64,000 nt of DNA from Clostridiales bacterium (GTDB lineage Bacteria > Bacillota > Clostridia > Oscillospirales > Oscillospiraceae), in the NCBI GenBank assembly GCA_004557735.1, contig SFFV01000001.1:124001-188000 (forward strand). The letters are read 5' to 3'. The position numbers were made by a program, and so were the translations under genes. Position 1 is the first letter of the stretch, and every line of letters begins with the position of its first letter. Positions 8,366 through 15,975 of this stretch are shown here, piece after piece. The notes below the pieces were generated by a model that searched no databases, was not told the origin of the DNA, and worked only from the letters and a program-made list of their open reading frames with translations.

Positions 8366-9652
8366 ATGGACTCCGAAAAAAACGCGGCAGGAGGCTATAA
8401 AAGCCTTTTCCGGCGCCACGCGAATCTTACGGTGCGGTACATGCGCACGTTCGTTTTATGGGCGGCCGCAGGACTTGTGATCGGCGCGCTCGGCGGGCTG
8501 ATCGGCACGGCGTTCTGCTATGCCATCCGCGAGGCGACGCAGCTTCGCGGCGCGTACCCGTGGCTTTTGTATTTTCTGCCGGCCGGCGGCCTGCTGATCG
8601 TATGGCTTTACCGGCTGCGCGGCATGCACCCGACGGACACCAACGGCGTGCTGCTCGCCATCCATGCGCCGACCTCCGTCCCCGGCTCGACCGCGCCGCT
8701 CATTTTCGTCGGAACGACGATCACGCACCTGTTCGGCGGCAGCGCCGGACGCGAGGGCGCGGCGCTGCAGCTCGGCGGTGTGCTCGGCTATCAGCTGGGA
8801 AGGGTGCTCCGGCTCGACGAGAAGGACACACACCTTATCGTCATGTGCGGCATGAGCAGCGTGTTCTCTGCGCTCTTCGGCTCGCCGCTCACGGCGGCGG
8901 TATTTGCGATGGAGGTTGCAAGCGTCGGCATCCTCCACTTTTCCGCCATTTTGCCGTGCCTTACCGCGTCGCTCACGGCGGCATATCTTGCCAGCGCGCT
9001 CGGCGCAGCGGCGGAGACGTTCCCGCTCGGCGCGGCGGTGCCGTTTACGTGGGCGAGCGCCGGTTCGGTCGCCGCTGTCGCGGCGGCGTGCGCGGTGCTG
9101 AGCATCGTCTACTGCATCGCGCTGCGGCAGGGCGGAAAGGCCCTCGGCAAGGGCATCCCAAACAGCTATCTGCGCGTATTCCTCGGCGGCAGCGCCGTTG
9201 TTCTGCTGTCGCTTGCGCTCGGCACAACGGACTATAACGGCGCGGGTATGGACGTGATCGCCGCCGCCATGCAGGGTCATGCCCGTCCGGAGGCGTTTGC
9301 GCTCAAAATGCTCTTCACCGTGCTCACGATGACGACCGGCTACAAGGGCGGCGAGATCGTCCCGGCGATGTTCATCGGCGCGACCGCCGGATGCGTGCTC
9401 GGCAATCTCTTTGGTCTTGCGCCGGGGCTTGGCGCGGCGGTGGGACTGCTCGGCATGTTCTGCGGCTCGCTCAACTGCCCGATCAGCGCCATTTTCCTCG
9501 GCGTGGAGATGTTCGGCGGGGCAAACATCCAGTATTACGCTATTGCCGCCGCCATCAGCTTCATGCTCTCGGCCAACTTCGGGCTTTATAAGGAGCAGAA
9601 GATCGTCTATTCCAAGATCCGCGCCGAATTTATTAACCGCTATACGGACTGA
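8366..9652 (+). CDS. ClC-family chloride channel/transporter
   Basis: A 428-aa polytopic membrane protein of the voltage-gated chloride channel (ClC) family. The hallmark segment GGSAGREGAALQLGG (about 122-136) matches the family motif, with Ala in place of the usual Pro after GREG. A second conserved stretch, TTGYKGGEIVPAMFIGA (about 324-340), corresponds to the GxFxP region. There is no C-terminal CBS pair, so this is the short bacterial form. Ion selectivity (chloride or fluoride, channel or antiporter) cannot be settled from sequence alone. It is probably transcribed singly or by read-through from the PHP operon. Confidence 0.9.
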   Translation: MDSEKNAAGGYKSLFRRHANLTVRYMRTFVLWAAAGLVIGALGGLIGTAFCYAIREATQLRGAYPWLLYFLPAGGLLIVWLYRLRGMHPTDTNGVLLAIHAPTSVPGSTAPLIFVGTTITHLFGGSAGREGAALQLGGVLGYQLGRVLRLDEKDTHLIVMCGMSSVFSALFGSPLTAAVFAMEVASVGILHFSAILPCLTASLTAAYLASALGAAAETFPLGAAVPFTWASAGSVAAVAAACAVLSIVYCIALRQGGKALGKGIPNSYLRVFLGGSAVVLLSLALGTTDYNGAGMDVIAAAMQGHARPEAFALKMLFTVLTMTTGYKGGEIVPAMFIGATAGCVLGNLFGLAPGLGAAVGLLGMFCGSLNCPISAIFLGVEMFGGANIQYYAIAAAISFMLSANFGLYKEQKIVYSKIRAEFINRYTD

Positions 9653-9665
9653 GCTTTATACGAAT

Positions 9666-9704
9666 TGCCCGCGGCGGCCGATACCGTCTCCGCGGGCATT
9701 TTGT
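9666..9704 (+). terminator. Terminator of the ClC gene
   Basis: A 9-bp perfect stem (9666-9674 with 9690-9698) followed by TTTTGTT on the plus strand, 13 bases after the ClC stop. Confidence 0.7.
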
Positions 9705-9845
9705 TATTCCGGCATAGACTTCATGCGCAGCATTGCGCACCGCGTTCCCGGGCATAAGCCGGAGCGCGTGAAGTTTTGCGCCTCCTTTTCGGCTGCCCCG
9801 AAGGGGCGGGAAAACGGCGCGTCTTTTTTGCTGTGTTTCAGCACG

Positions 9846-9877
9846 GAAAAACCGGCGCAGCTTTTGCTGCGCCGGTT
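9846..9877 (-). terminator. Terminator of the AcnX operon
   Basis: A 12-bp perfect stem (9850-9861 with 9866-9877) with a 4-base loop, followed by Ts on the minus strand. It lies 18 bases after the stop of the ketopantoate-reductase-like gene. The 140 bases between this and the ClC terminator hold nothing I recognise. Confidence 0.8.
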
Positions 9878-9895
9878 CGATCTTTATATAAAGGG

Positions 9896-10909
9896 TTACA
9901 GCAGATCGTCAAAGAAGCGGATATTCTTTTCCTCGAGCGGAAGTTCCCCGGCCTGCTCCTTTTTCACGATCTCAACGATGCGGTCGTTGATGGGCGTGGG
10001 TACGCCGCACCTGCGGCCCCATTCGCACACGACGCCGTTGATCGCGTCGATCTCGCAGGGCTTGCCCTTTTTGAGATCCTGCAGCATGGACGGCTCGATG
10101 GCGCGGTGCTTTTTCATCGCGATCGGCACGAGCAGCTCGGCAATGGCGCGCTTGAAGCCGTTTTTATAATAGAACAGCTTCGTGATGTCCTTGCCCTGCA
10201 CGGGCGCGAACGTCGCGCCTGCGGCGCGGCCGACGTCGATGCACTCCTTCATGCAGCGCACCGCGACACGCCGCGCGTCCTTCTTCTCGCTCACATCGCC
10301 GAACACGCCGCCCACAACGGTGCCGAGACCGGAGAACGTTGCGTTGATGAGAAGTTTCGACCAGCGCGCGCCGAGGAGATTATTCTCCATATCCACCGGG
10401 CACATTTTCTCCAGCAGAGCGCGCACCTCCGCGAGCTTTTCGTCCGAAACGCCCTGCATGCCGCCCATGTGGAATGAGAGGCTGTCCGGGGCGCTCGTGA
10501 GCACGCACTCGCCGGGGGCGTCCATCGTCGCACCCCATTCGACCACGCAGCCGATCGTGCGGCTCTCGCCGACGATCTCGGCGATGCCAGGCTCGGGAAT
10601 GCCGTTCTGGAACGTGACAATCACGCCGTCGGGCGCGAGCAGGGGCTTAAGAAACGTGACGACTTCCTTGTTGTGGAGCTGCTTCGTCATGAGGAAAATG
10701 ACGTCGTAGGGCGCGGTCATCTCCTCCGGCGTGATGGCCGTCACCGGTGTGGAGAAGTCCACCGTACCGGTGATGTGCGCGCCCTTTTCGCGCAGCGCGT
10801 CCACATGGGCGCGGTTGCGGTTGACGAGCTCCACGGCGATACCGCCGTTTGTCATGTAAGCGCCGAGCACCGTTCCGAGAGACCCGGCGCCGTAGATCGC
10901 GCATTTCAT
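9896..10909 (-). CDS. Ketopantoate reductase-like (PanE family) oxidoreductase
   Basis: A 337-aa protein of the 2-dehydropantoate 2-reductase family, which reduces alpha-keto acids with NADPH. It has the nucleotide-binding GAGSLGTVLG near residues 7-16, the TKQ catalytic-Lys region (about 73), WSKLLINATFSG in the middle, and DLKKGKPCEIDAINGVV towards the end. All are family features. The ATG overlaps the upstream AcnX small-subunit stop (ATGA), so all three genes form one operon. Because of that company the substrate may be a keto or imino acid made from the AcnX product rather than ketopantoate. Confidence 0.85.
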   Translation of the reverse strand: MKCAIYGAGSLGTVLGAYMTNGGIAVELVNRNRAHVDALREKGAHITGTVDFSTPVTAITPEEMTAPYDVIFLMTKQLHNKEVVTFLKPLLAPDGVIVTFQNGIPEPGIAEIVGESRTIGCVVEWGATMDAPGECVLTSAPDSLSFHMGGMQGVSDEKLAEVRALLEKMCPVDMENNLLGARWSKLLINATFSGLGTVVGGVFGDVSEKKDARRVAVRCMKECIDVGRAAGATFAPVQGKDITKLFYYKNGFKRAIAELLVPIAMKKHRAIEPSMLQDLKKGKPCEIDAINGVVCEWGRRCGVPTPINDRIVEIVKKEQAGELPLEEKNIRFFDDLL

Positions 10910-11349
10910 TCGACCGTCACCGTCCCGTCCTCGGCAAGCGTTACGCTCATGCCGGTCTTGACGTATTCGAGAAACTCGTCGCCGAGAGAATCGACGACGG
11001 GCATATGCGTCTCCGTCCACACGTCGGAGAGGATGGCGCCGGCGGCGGCGAGCGAGTCGATGGGCTTGGAGAAGCACATGCACGCGGGCAGCTTGCCGAG
11101 AGCGCCGGCGGTGTAGAACACCATGCCGCCGGTCGTGGAGCCGATGGTCTGCGGCAGGCACAGCGCCACGCCGATCATGGGCTTTTTGTAGATATCGGGA
11201 TTGTTTTGATCGCCGCACTTTACGTCCTTGTCGCCGAACATGAGCGCGGACTGGTAGCTTGCAAGCGTATTGAAGCCGCCGCGGGAAACGAGAGCCTTGG
11301 CCGTGACGGTGCCGGGAACGACAACGCGGCCCTTGAACGTTTTTGCCAT
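10906..11349 (-). CDS. Aconitase X small (swivel-domain) subunit
   Basis: A 147-aa protein matching the small subunit of two-chain aconitase X (the former DUF126 swivel domain). The N-terminal barrel stretch is GRVVVPGTVTAKALVSRGGFN in overlapping pieces, and the substrate-loop region contains PQTIGSTTGG. Known AcnX enzymes dehydrate small hydroxy acids such as cis-3-hydroxy-L-proline (bacteria) or mevalonate 5-phosphate (archaea). It starts 1 bp after the large subunit and overlaps the PanE-like gene. The exact substrate is not readable here. Confidence 0.85.
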   Translation of the reverse strand: MAKTFKGRVVVPGTVTAKALVSRGGFNTLASYQSALMFGDKDVKCGDQNNPDIYKKPMIGVALCLPQTIGSTTGGMVFYTAGALGKLPACMCFSKPIDSLAAAGAILSDVWTETHMPVVDSLGDEFLEYVKTGMSVTLAEDGTVTVE

Positions 11350-11350
11350 G

Positions 11351-12628
11351 TTATTTGTTCTCCTTTCCGGTGATGACGCCGACGATTTCGTCCTCGGAAT
11401 AGAATTTTGCCGAGGTATAGGTGCGCAGCTTGTTCGAGCAGGTGATGACCGGCATGGACTTGGAGAGCGGGTTGTTCATGTACATCAGCGGGCAGATATA
11501 ACTCAGGATCGCGCCCGTCTTCTTCAGCCGGAAGGCATAGGGTCCCTTGTTGAACTCCTCGAGCACCGGCGGCGCGGTGGTGAGCACCGTGGGCACGGCG
11601 AGCCTATCGCGGCCCGACGCCCTGAGTCCTTCCTCGAGCTTCTTCGTCCAGTCGATGAGCTGATCCATCGTGAGATGCGGGCAGCCGATGAAGGCGAGCT
11701 TCGGCTTCGCGTTCGGGTTTTTCCAGATGACGGGATAAGACGCCTTTACACGCTCGAGCTCGGCGTCGTCCACCACATATACCTGCGCGCCGGGGGCGAT
11801 GAGCGCGTCGCCCTGCTCCACGGCTTCGGGCGTCAGATGCTCGATATGGTAGAGGCCGACCGCGCCGTTTGAGGCGGTCGCCGCGCCGAAGTCCTTGAGA
11901 TACGCCTTGGCGTCCTTATCAAGCTCCGTGCCGAGCCATGCATCGAGACCGCGGATGTACGGCACATCCTCCATGACCTTCATGCCGATGGCGCTGCCGA
12001 GAAGCTGCGCCTCGGGCTTCTTCGTCGTTTTGACCTCAACGACCCAGGTGGCTTTGCGGCCCTCGTCCGTCAGCAGGCCGAAGTACGGCACATAGCCGAT
12101 CATCGAGCCCATCACGTCGATGATGCCGGAGTTTCGGTTGCAACGCGCGCCGAGAACGCTGTTGGCGTAAACGACGGCGGAGGACTCCGCCCAGGAGAGG
12201 ACCTCGCCCTTTTCGGGAATGTTTCCGACTTCGTCAAAGTAGCAGGCGCAGGTGAAGTCCTTCCCGTCCTTCATGCCCATGCGGCGGAGCTGCTCTTCGT
12301 AGCGCGGCTGGAGCTTATACATGAACTGCTTGAACACGAGATCCTGTAAAAGATTCGAGGGAACGTTCGGATCGAGCGGCAGCGGGTCCGCGGTGAACTT
12401 CTGCTGAAACTCCGCGCCGGAGGCAAGAAGCTGGTCGTACAGATCGTACACCGGCTTCATCGTGTTGATGCCGAAGCTGATGACGGTATGGCCATACTTA
12501 CTTGTGACAGGCACGAGCTTTTCCGCGCCGAATGCATCGCCGTACATGACAAGCGTTTTCATCACCTTGGCAAGCACTTCGCCCTTTTCACCGTTCAGAA
12601 TTGCCTGTTGTTCCGGGGTCAGATTCAT
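11351..12628 (-). CDS. Aconitase X catalytic (large) subunit
   Basis: A 425-aa protein of the AcnX large-subunit family (former DUF521), an Fe-S-dependent hydro-lyase. I start at the ATG at 12628 (MNLTPEQQ) with AAGGAG 9 bases ahead; the longer reading has no ribosome site. Features include SKYGHTVISFG (about 47-57), ADPLPLDPNVP, ARCNRNSG (about 160), a Gly-rich GSMIGYVPYFGLL segment, GCPHLTMDQL and a C-terminal SAKFYSEDE. Several isolated Cys could ligate the cluster. First gene of the operon with its own promoter. Confidence 0.88.
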   Translation of the reverse strand: MNLTPEQQAILNGEKGEVLAKVMKTLVMYGDAFGAEKLVPVTSKYGHTVISFGINTMKPVYDLYDQLLASGAEFQQKFTADPLPLDPNVPSNLLQDLVFKQFMYKLQPRYEEQLRRMGMKDGKDFTCACYFDEVGNIPEKGEVLSWAESSAVVYANSVLGARCNRNSGIIDVMGSMIGYVPYFGLLTDEGRKATWVVEVKTTKKPEAQLLGSAIGMKVMEDVPYIRGLDAWLGTELDKDAKAYLKDFGAATASNGAVGLYHIEHLTPEAVEQGDALIAPGAQVYVVDDAELERVKASYPVIWKNPNAKPKLAFIGCPHLTMDQLIDWTKKLEEGLRASGRDRLAVPTVLTTAPPVLEEFNKGPYAFRLKKTGAILSYICPLMYMNNPLSKSMPVITCSNKLRTYTSAKFYSEDEIVGVITGKENK

Positions 12629-12670
12629 ATGCTCACACTCCTTGATATGTATTTTTCTCAACATATTTTT

Positions 12671-12698
12671 ATTATAACATCATTTATCCGCAAGTCAA
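12671..12698 (-). promoter_or_regulatory. Promoter of the AcnX operon
   Basis: On the minus strand TTGACT (12698-12693), a 16-base spacer, then TATAAT (12676-12671). It overlaps the last codons of the upstream membrane protein gene and lies about 43 bases before the ATG at 12628. Confidence 0.65.
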
Positions 12699-14165
12699 TT
12701 CCTCCGCGTCATTTTGTCCGCGAAGTGCGGCGAGAAGCACAAAAAAGAGAGAGATCCCGGGAGCCTGCGCAATGTTGACAAGAGCCTGCACGCCGTAGCC
12801 GAGAAGCCCCGCCGCAAGCGCGAAGGAGAAAGCCCCGCCCTTTTTCAGCGCGCGGCGCAGCGCCAGAACGATCCACGCGAGATACGCTCCCAGACCGAGC
12901 ACGCCCCAGTTGAGCAGGAGCTGGATATATTCGCAGTGCGCCGTGTCGAGAATGGCGTCCGGGAAATACCGGTGCTGCACATCAAGCGCCGCGAGCACGC
13001 CGCAGCCGCCGCCGATGAGCTTTTTCCAGAGAGGGAATTCGCCGAAGAGCGCAAGAGAGTATTTCCAGACCCCGATGCGGTCGGTGCCCCAGGCATCGGA
13101 AAAGCGCAGCCACTCGTCCATGCCGCCGAGCGGCACGGCGCTCCACACGGTGTTGAGCAGCACGAGCATGAGCGCCGCGGCGAGAATGGCGAAAATCAGC
13201 ACAAAGCCGTACATGCGCCGGACGCGGAGGAGCACACGGTCGCTCCGCCTCCGCAGCAGGAAATACGCCGCAAGGCCGAGCGCCGCGAGCGGCAGCAGCA
13301 GCACCGGCTCCGACAGACGCCGCCCGAGCGAGGAGAGGAACTTCGCGAAGCCGTATACGATCGCCCGATACGCGAGCACGGAAAGCGCCGTGCCGGTGAG
13401 CAGCAGCGGATACCGCCGCAATGCGTCCGGCTCCTTTTTCGCGAGCAGCGGCAGCAGCGCGAGCGCCGCTCCGATGCCGAGCACCGCGCATTCGCTCCGC
13501 ACCGCCATCGCCGCCCAGAGGCCGGCAATGCAGACGGCCCCCAACAGGATACCTCTCCGGAGCTGTTTTTCCGTGAGAAGCGCCGCGGCGCAGACCGGCC
13601 AGACAAGCGTGAGAAATGCCCCCGCGAAATTGATGTTGCCGAGTGTGGATATATACCGCCCGCGGTCAAACTCACCAAGCTGCGAACAGAAGCCGAGCAT
13701 ATCGTACCCGAGATGGTTGCACACCGTGAGCGCGCCGCTGAGGAAAAGGCCGAGACCGAGCGGAAGAAGAACATCCTGTCGGCGCACCTGCGCGCCGGAA
13801 AAGGCAAAATACAGCGCGGCATACAGCCACATCATGCCGAGGCCCTGATACCGCCCGCGCTCGCCGAGGAACGATCCGGCAAAGTCCCCGCCCGTGACGG
13901 ACGCGATAAAGCATATAAGGCAAAACGCGATCGCCGCCCATTCCGCGCCGGAAAGCTTCCGGCGCGGGAGGCCGTTTTCCCGATAGAGCGTAAAGCCGAG
14001 GCGCGCAAGGACGAATGCGACCGTCGGCACGACAAAACAGACGGTCTTCGTTTCGGTGATATCAAAGAAGCCGTTATGGACGGCGAGCGGCAGCAGCGCG
14101 AGCTGCAAAAAGAGATAGCCGCGGCAAAGCCACGTCTCCGCGGACGGTTTTACCTTCGTTTCCAT
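12684..14165 (-). CDS. O-antigen ligase-like (Wzy_C family) membrane protein
   Basis: A 493-aa polytopic membrane protein with at least ten hydrophobic segments. The start at 14165 follows AGGAGG 10 bases away. The large loop in the second half (WLRFSDAWGTDRIGVWKYSL, then AHCEYIQLLLNWGVLGLGAY) carries the H-x-E-Y-x-Q-xx-xE/N-x-G pattern of the Wzy_C/O-antigen ligase and polymerase domain. Such proteins ligate or polymerise undecaprenyl-linked sugars, or act in related secretion steps. It has no glycosyltransferase neighbours here, so the substrate is open. It lies between hydA and the AcnX operon, all on the minus strand. Confidence 0.8.
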   Translation of the reverse strand: METKVKPSAETWLCRGYLFLQLALLPLAVHNGFFDITETKTVCFVVPTVAFVLARLGFTLYRENGLPRRKLSGAEWAAIAFCLICFIASVTGGDFAGSFLGERGRYQGLGMMWLYAALYFAFSGAQVRRQDVLLPLGLGLFLSGALTVCNHLGYDMLGFCSQLGEFDRGRYISTLGNINFAGAFLTLVWPVCAAALLTEKQLRRGILLGAVCIAGLWAAMAVRSECAVLGIGAALALLPLLAKKEPDALRRYPLLLTGTALSVLAYRAIVYGFAKFLSSLGRRLSEPVLLLPLAALGLAAYFLLRRRSDRVLLRVRRMYGFVLIFAILAAALMLVLLNTVWSAVPLGGMDEWLRFSDAWGTDRIGVWKYSLALFGEFPLWKKLIGGGCGVLAALDVQHRYFPDAILDTAHCEYIQLLLNWGVLGLGAYLAWIVLALRRALKKGGAFSFALAAGLLGYGVQALVNIAQAPGISLFFVLLAALRGQNDAEELTCG

Positions 14166-14200
14166 CGCTTCACCGCCTCCTTTTTTTCGTATAATACCAT

Positions 14201-14241
14201 AAAAATGTCCCTCCCGTCTACCGTATAGCAGACGGGAGGGA
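14201..14241 (-). terminator. Terminator of the hydrogenase operon
   Basis: A 12-bp perfect stem (14208-14219 with 14230-14241) with a T-run downstream on the minus strand (14205-14201), directly after the hydrogenase stop. Confidence 0.8.
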
Positions 14242-14253
14242 GGGATGAAAGGT

Positions 14254-15975
14254 TTACCGGAGGCTCCATGTCGCCTGGTCGGTGTGGAGCAGCTCGTGGG
14301 ATCTGTGCGAAAGAGGCTTGTCAAAGAAGTCGTCGTAGGCCTTCTGGACGGAGGCATTCTCGTGCGAAAAGCGCACCGAGTTTTTCCGGTCGATCTCATA
14401 GAGCGTTTCGCCGCGTTCCCCGGCGAGTTCCATTCCCTCGCGGAACGGCTGACCGCCGCCGCCGGCGCAGCCGCCGGGACAGGCCATGATCTCTACGAAG
14501 TCATACTGCGCGCGTCCGGCGCGGATATCCTCCACGACGGCGCGGGCATTGGAAAGGCCGCTCGCCACGCACGCGCGCACCGGCACGCCGCCGATCGTTG
14601 CGGAAAGCTCCTTGCGCCCGTCCGTGCCGCGGACGGCTTGAAAGGCGTCCGGGTCGGGGTTGTGCCCTTCAAGCACGGCGTAGGCGGTGCGCAGCGCCGC
14701 TTCCATCACGCCGCCGGTCGCGCCGAAGATGACGGCAGCGCCCGTGCCCTCGCCGAGAGGCGAGTCAAACTCTTCCTCCGGCAGATCCGCCACATTGATC
14801 CACTTGAGCCGCAGCAGGCGGTCCACCTCGCGGGTCGTGAGCACGGCGTCCACATCCCGGAAGCCGGAGCTGTTGACCTCCGGCACGCCGCACTCGTACT
14901 TTTTCGCGGTGCACGGCATGACGGAGACGCAGAAAATGTCCTTCGGATCGATGTTGTGCGTTTTGGCAAACCACGTTTTCGTCACCGCGCCGAACATCTG
15001 CTGCGGGGATTTGGCCGTGGAGAGCTGCGGCACCATATCGGGGTATTCAAGCTTCAAAAAGCGCACCCAGCCGGGACAGCACGAGGTGAAGAGCGGGCGC
15101 CGGAATTCCCACGAATGCTTCATTTTATAAAGAAGCTCGTTGCCCTCCTCCATGATCGTGAGATCGGCGGCAAAGTTCGTGTCAAAGACGTAGTTGGCGC
15201 CCGCGGCGCGGAAGGCCGCCGCCATACGCTTTTCGGTCGCAAACTCCTTGGGGAGACCAAGCCCTTCGCCCCACGCGGCTCGCACCGCCGGAGCGACTTG
15301 CAGCACGACGATCTTTTTCGGATCGTCGATCGCGGCAATGACCTTTTCGGTATCGTCCCGTTCGCGGAGAGCGCCGGTCGGGCAGTGGGTGATGCACTGG
15401 CCGCAGTAGGTGCAGTTGACTTCGTCGAGCCGCCTTCCGCCGCGCACGCCGACGGTGGCGCGGCTGCCGGTGCCGAGGAATTCCCAGACGTTCATGCCCT
15501 GGATCTTCTCGCACACGGCGACGCAGCGGAAGCACTGCACGCACTTCGACGCCGTGCGGATGATCGGGAGCTTCGGGTCCCAGTTGTTGGCCGGGAGTTT
15601 TGTTTCGTAGGGATTTTCGATGATGTTCATATCCGCGGCGAGCTTTTGCAGCGTGCAGTTGCCGCTGCGGACGCAGGTGGCACAGTTGCAGTCGTGCTGG
15701 GAGAGGATGAGCTGCACGTTATTGCGCCGCGCGACGAGAGCGCGAAGCGTGTTCGTATAGACCTCCATGCCCTCAGCGCAGATCGTGTCGCACGCCGCCA
15801 TAAGACGGTCGGTACCCTTGATCTCCACCATGCACACGCGGCAGGCCGCAACCTTGCTCACATGCTTCAGATAGCAGAGCGATGGGATCGTGATGCCGAT
15901 CTGCCGGGCCGCGTGGAGGATGGAGGTGCCGTCCTCCACCGTGACGGGCTTATCGTTGATGCGAAGATTTACCAT
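14254..15975 (-). CDS. hydA: [FeFe]-hydrogenase catalytic subunit, HymC/HndD type
   Basis: Cytoplasmic hydrogenase (573 aa) that reversibly makes H2. Domains in order: an N-terminal [2Fe-2S] domain (C34, C45, C48, C62), a His-ligated cluster (HDCNCATCVRSGNC, about 94-107), two [4Fe-4S] ferredoxin motifs (CVQCFRCVAVC, CTYCGQCITHCP), then the H-cluster domain. That domain has all three signatures: TSCCPGW, MPCTAKKYEC and MACPGGCAGGGGQ. The order is that of NAD(P)-linked, often electron-bifurcating hydrogenases. ATG at 15975 with a GGGAGGAAAG ribosome site, overlapping the upstream partner gene by 7 bp. Confidence 0.94.
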   Translation of the reverse strand: MVNLRINDKPVTVEDGTSILHAARQIGITIPSLCYLKHVSKVAACRVCMVEIKGTDRLMAACDTICAEGMEVYTNTLRALVARRNNVQLILSQHDCNCATCVRSGNCTLQKLAADMNIIENPYETKLPANNWDPKLPIIRTASKCVQCFRCVAVCEKIQGMNVWEFLGTGSRATVGVRGGRRLDEVNCTYCGQCITHCPTGALRERDDTEKVIAAIDDPKKIVVLQVAPAVRAAWGEGLGLPKEFATEKRMAAAFRAAGANYVFDTNFAADLTIMEEGNELLYKMKHSWEFRRPLFTSCCPGWVRFLKLEYPDMVPQLSTAKSPQQMFGAVTKTWFAKTHNIDPKDIFCVSVMPCTAKKYECGVPEVNSSGFRDVDAVLTTREVDRLLRLKWINVADLPEEEFDSPLGEGTGAAVIFGATGGVMEAALRTAYAVLEGHNPDPDAFQAVRGTDGRKELSATIGGVPVRACVASGLSNARAVVEDIRAGRAQYDFVEIMACPGGCAGGGGQPFREGMELAGERGETLYEIDRKNSVRFSHENASVQKAYDDFFDKPLSHRSHELLHTDQATWSLR

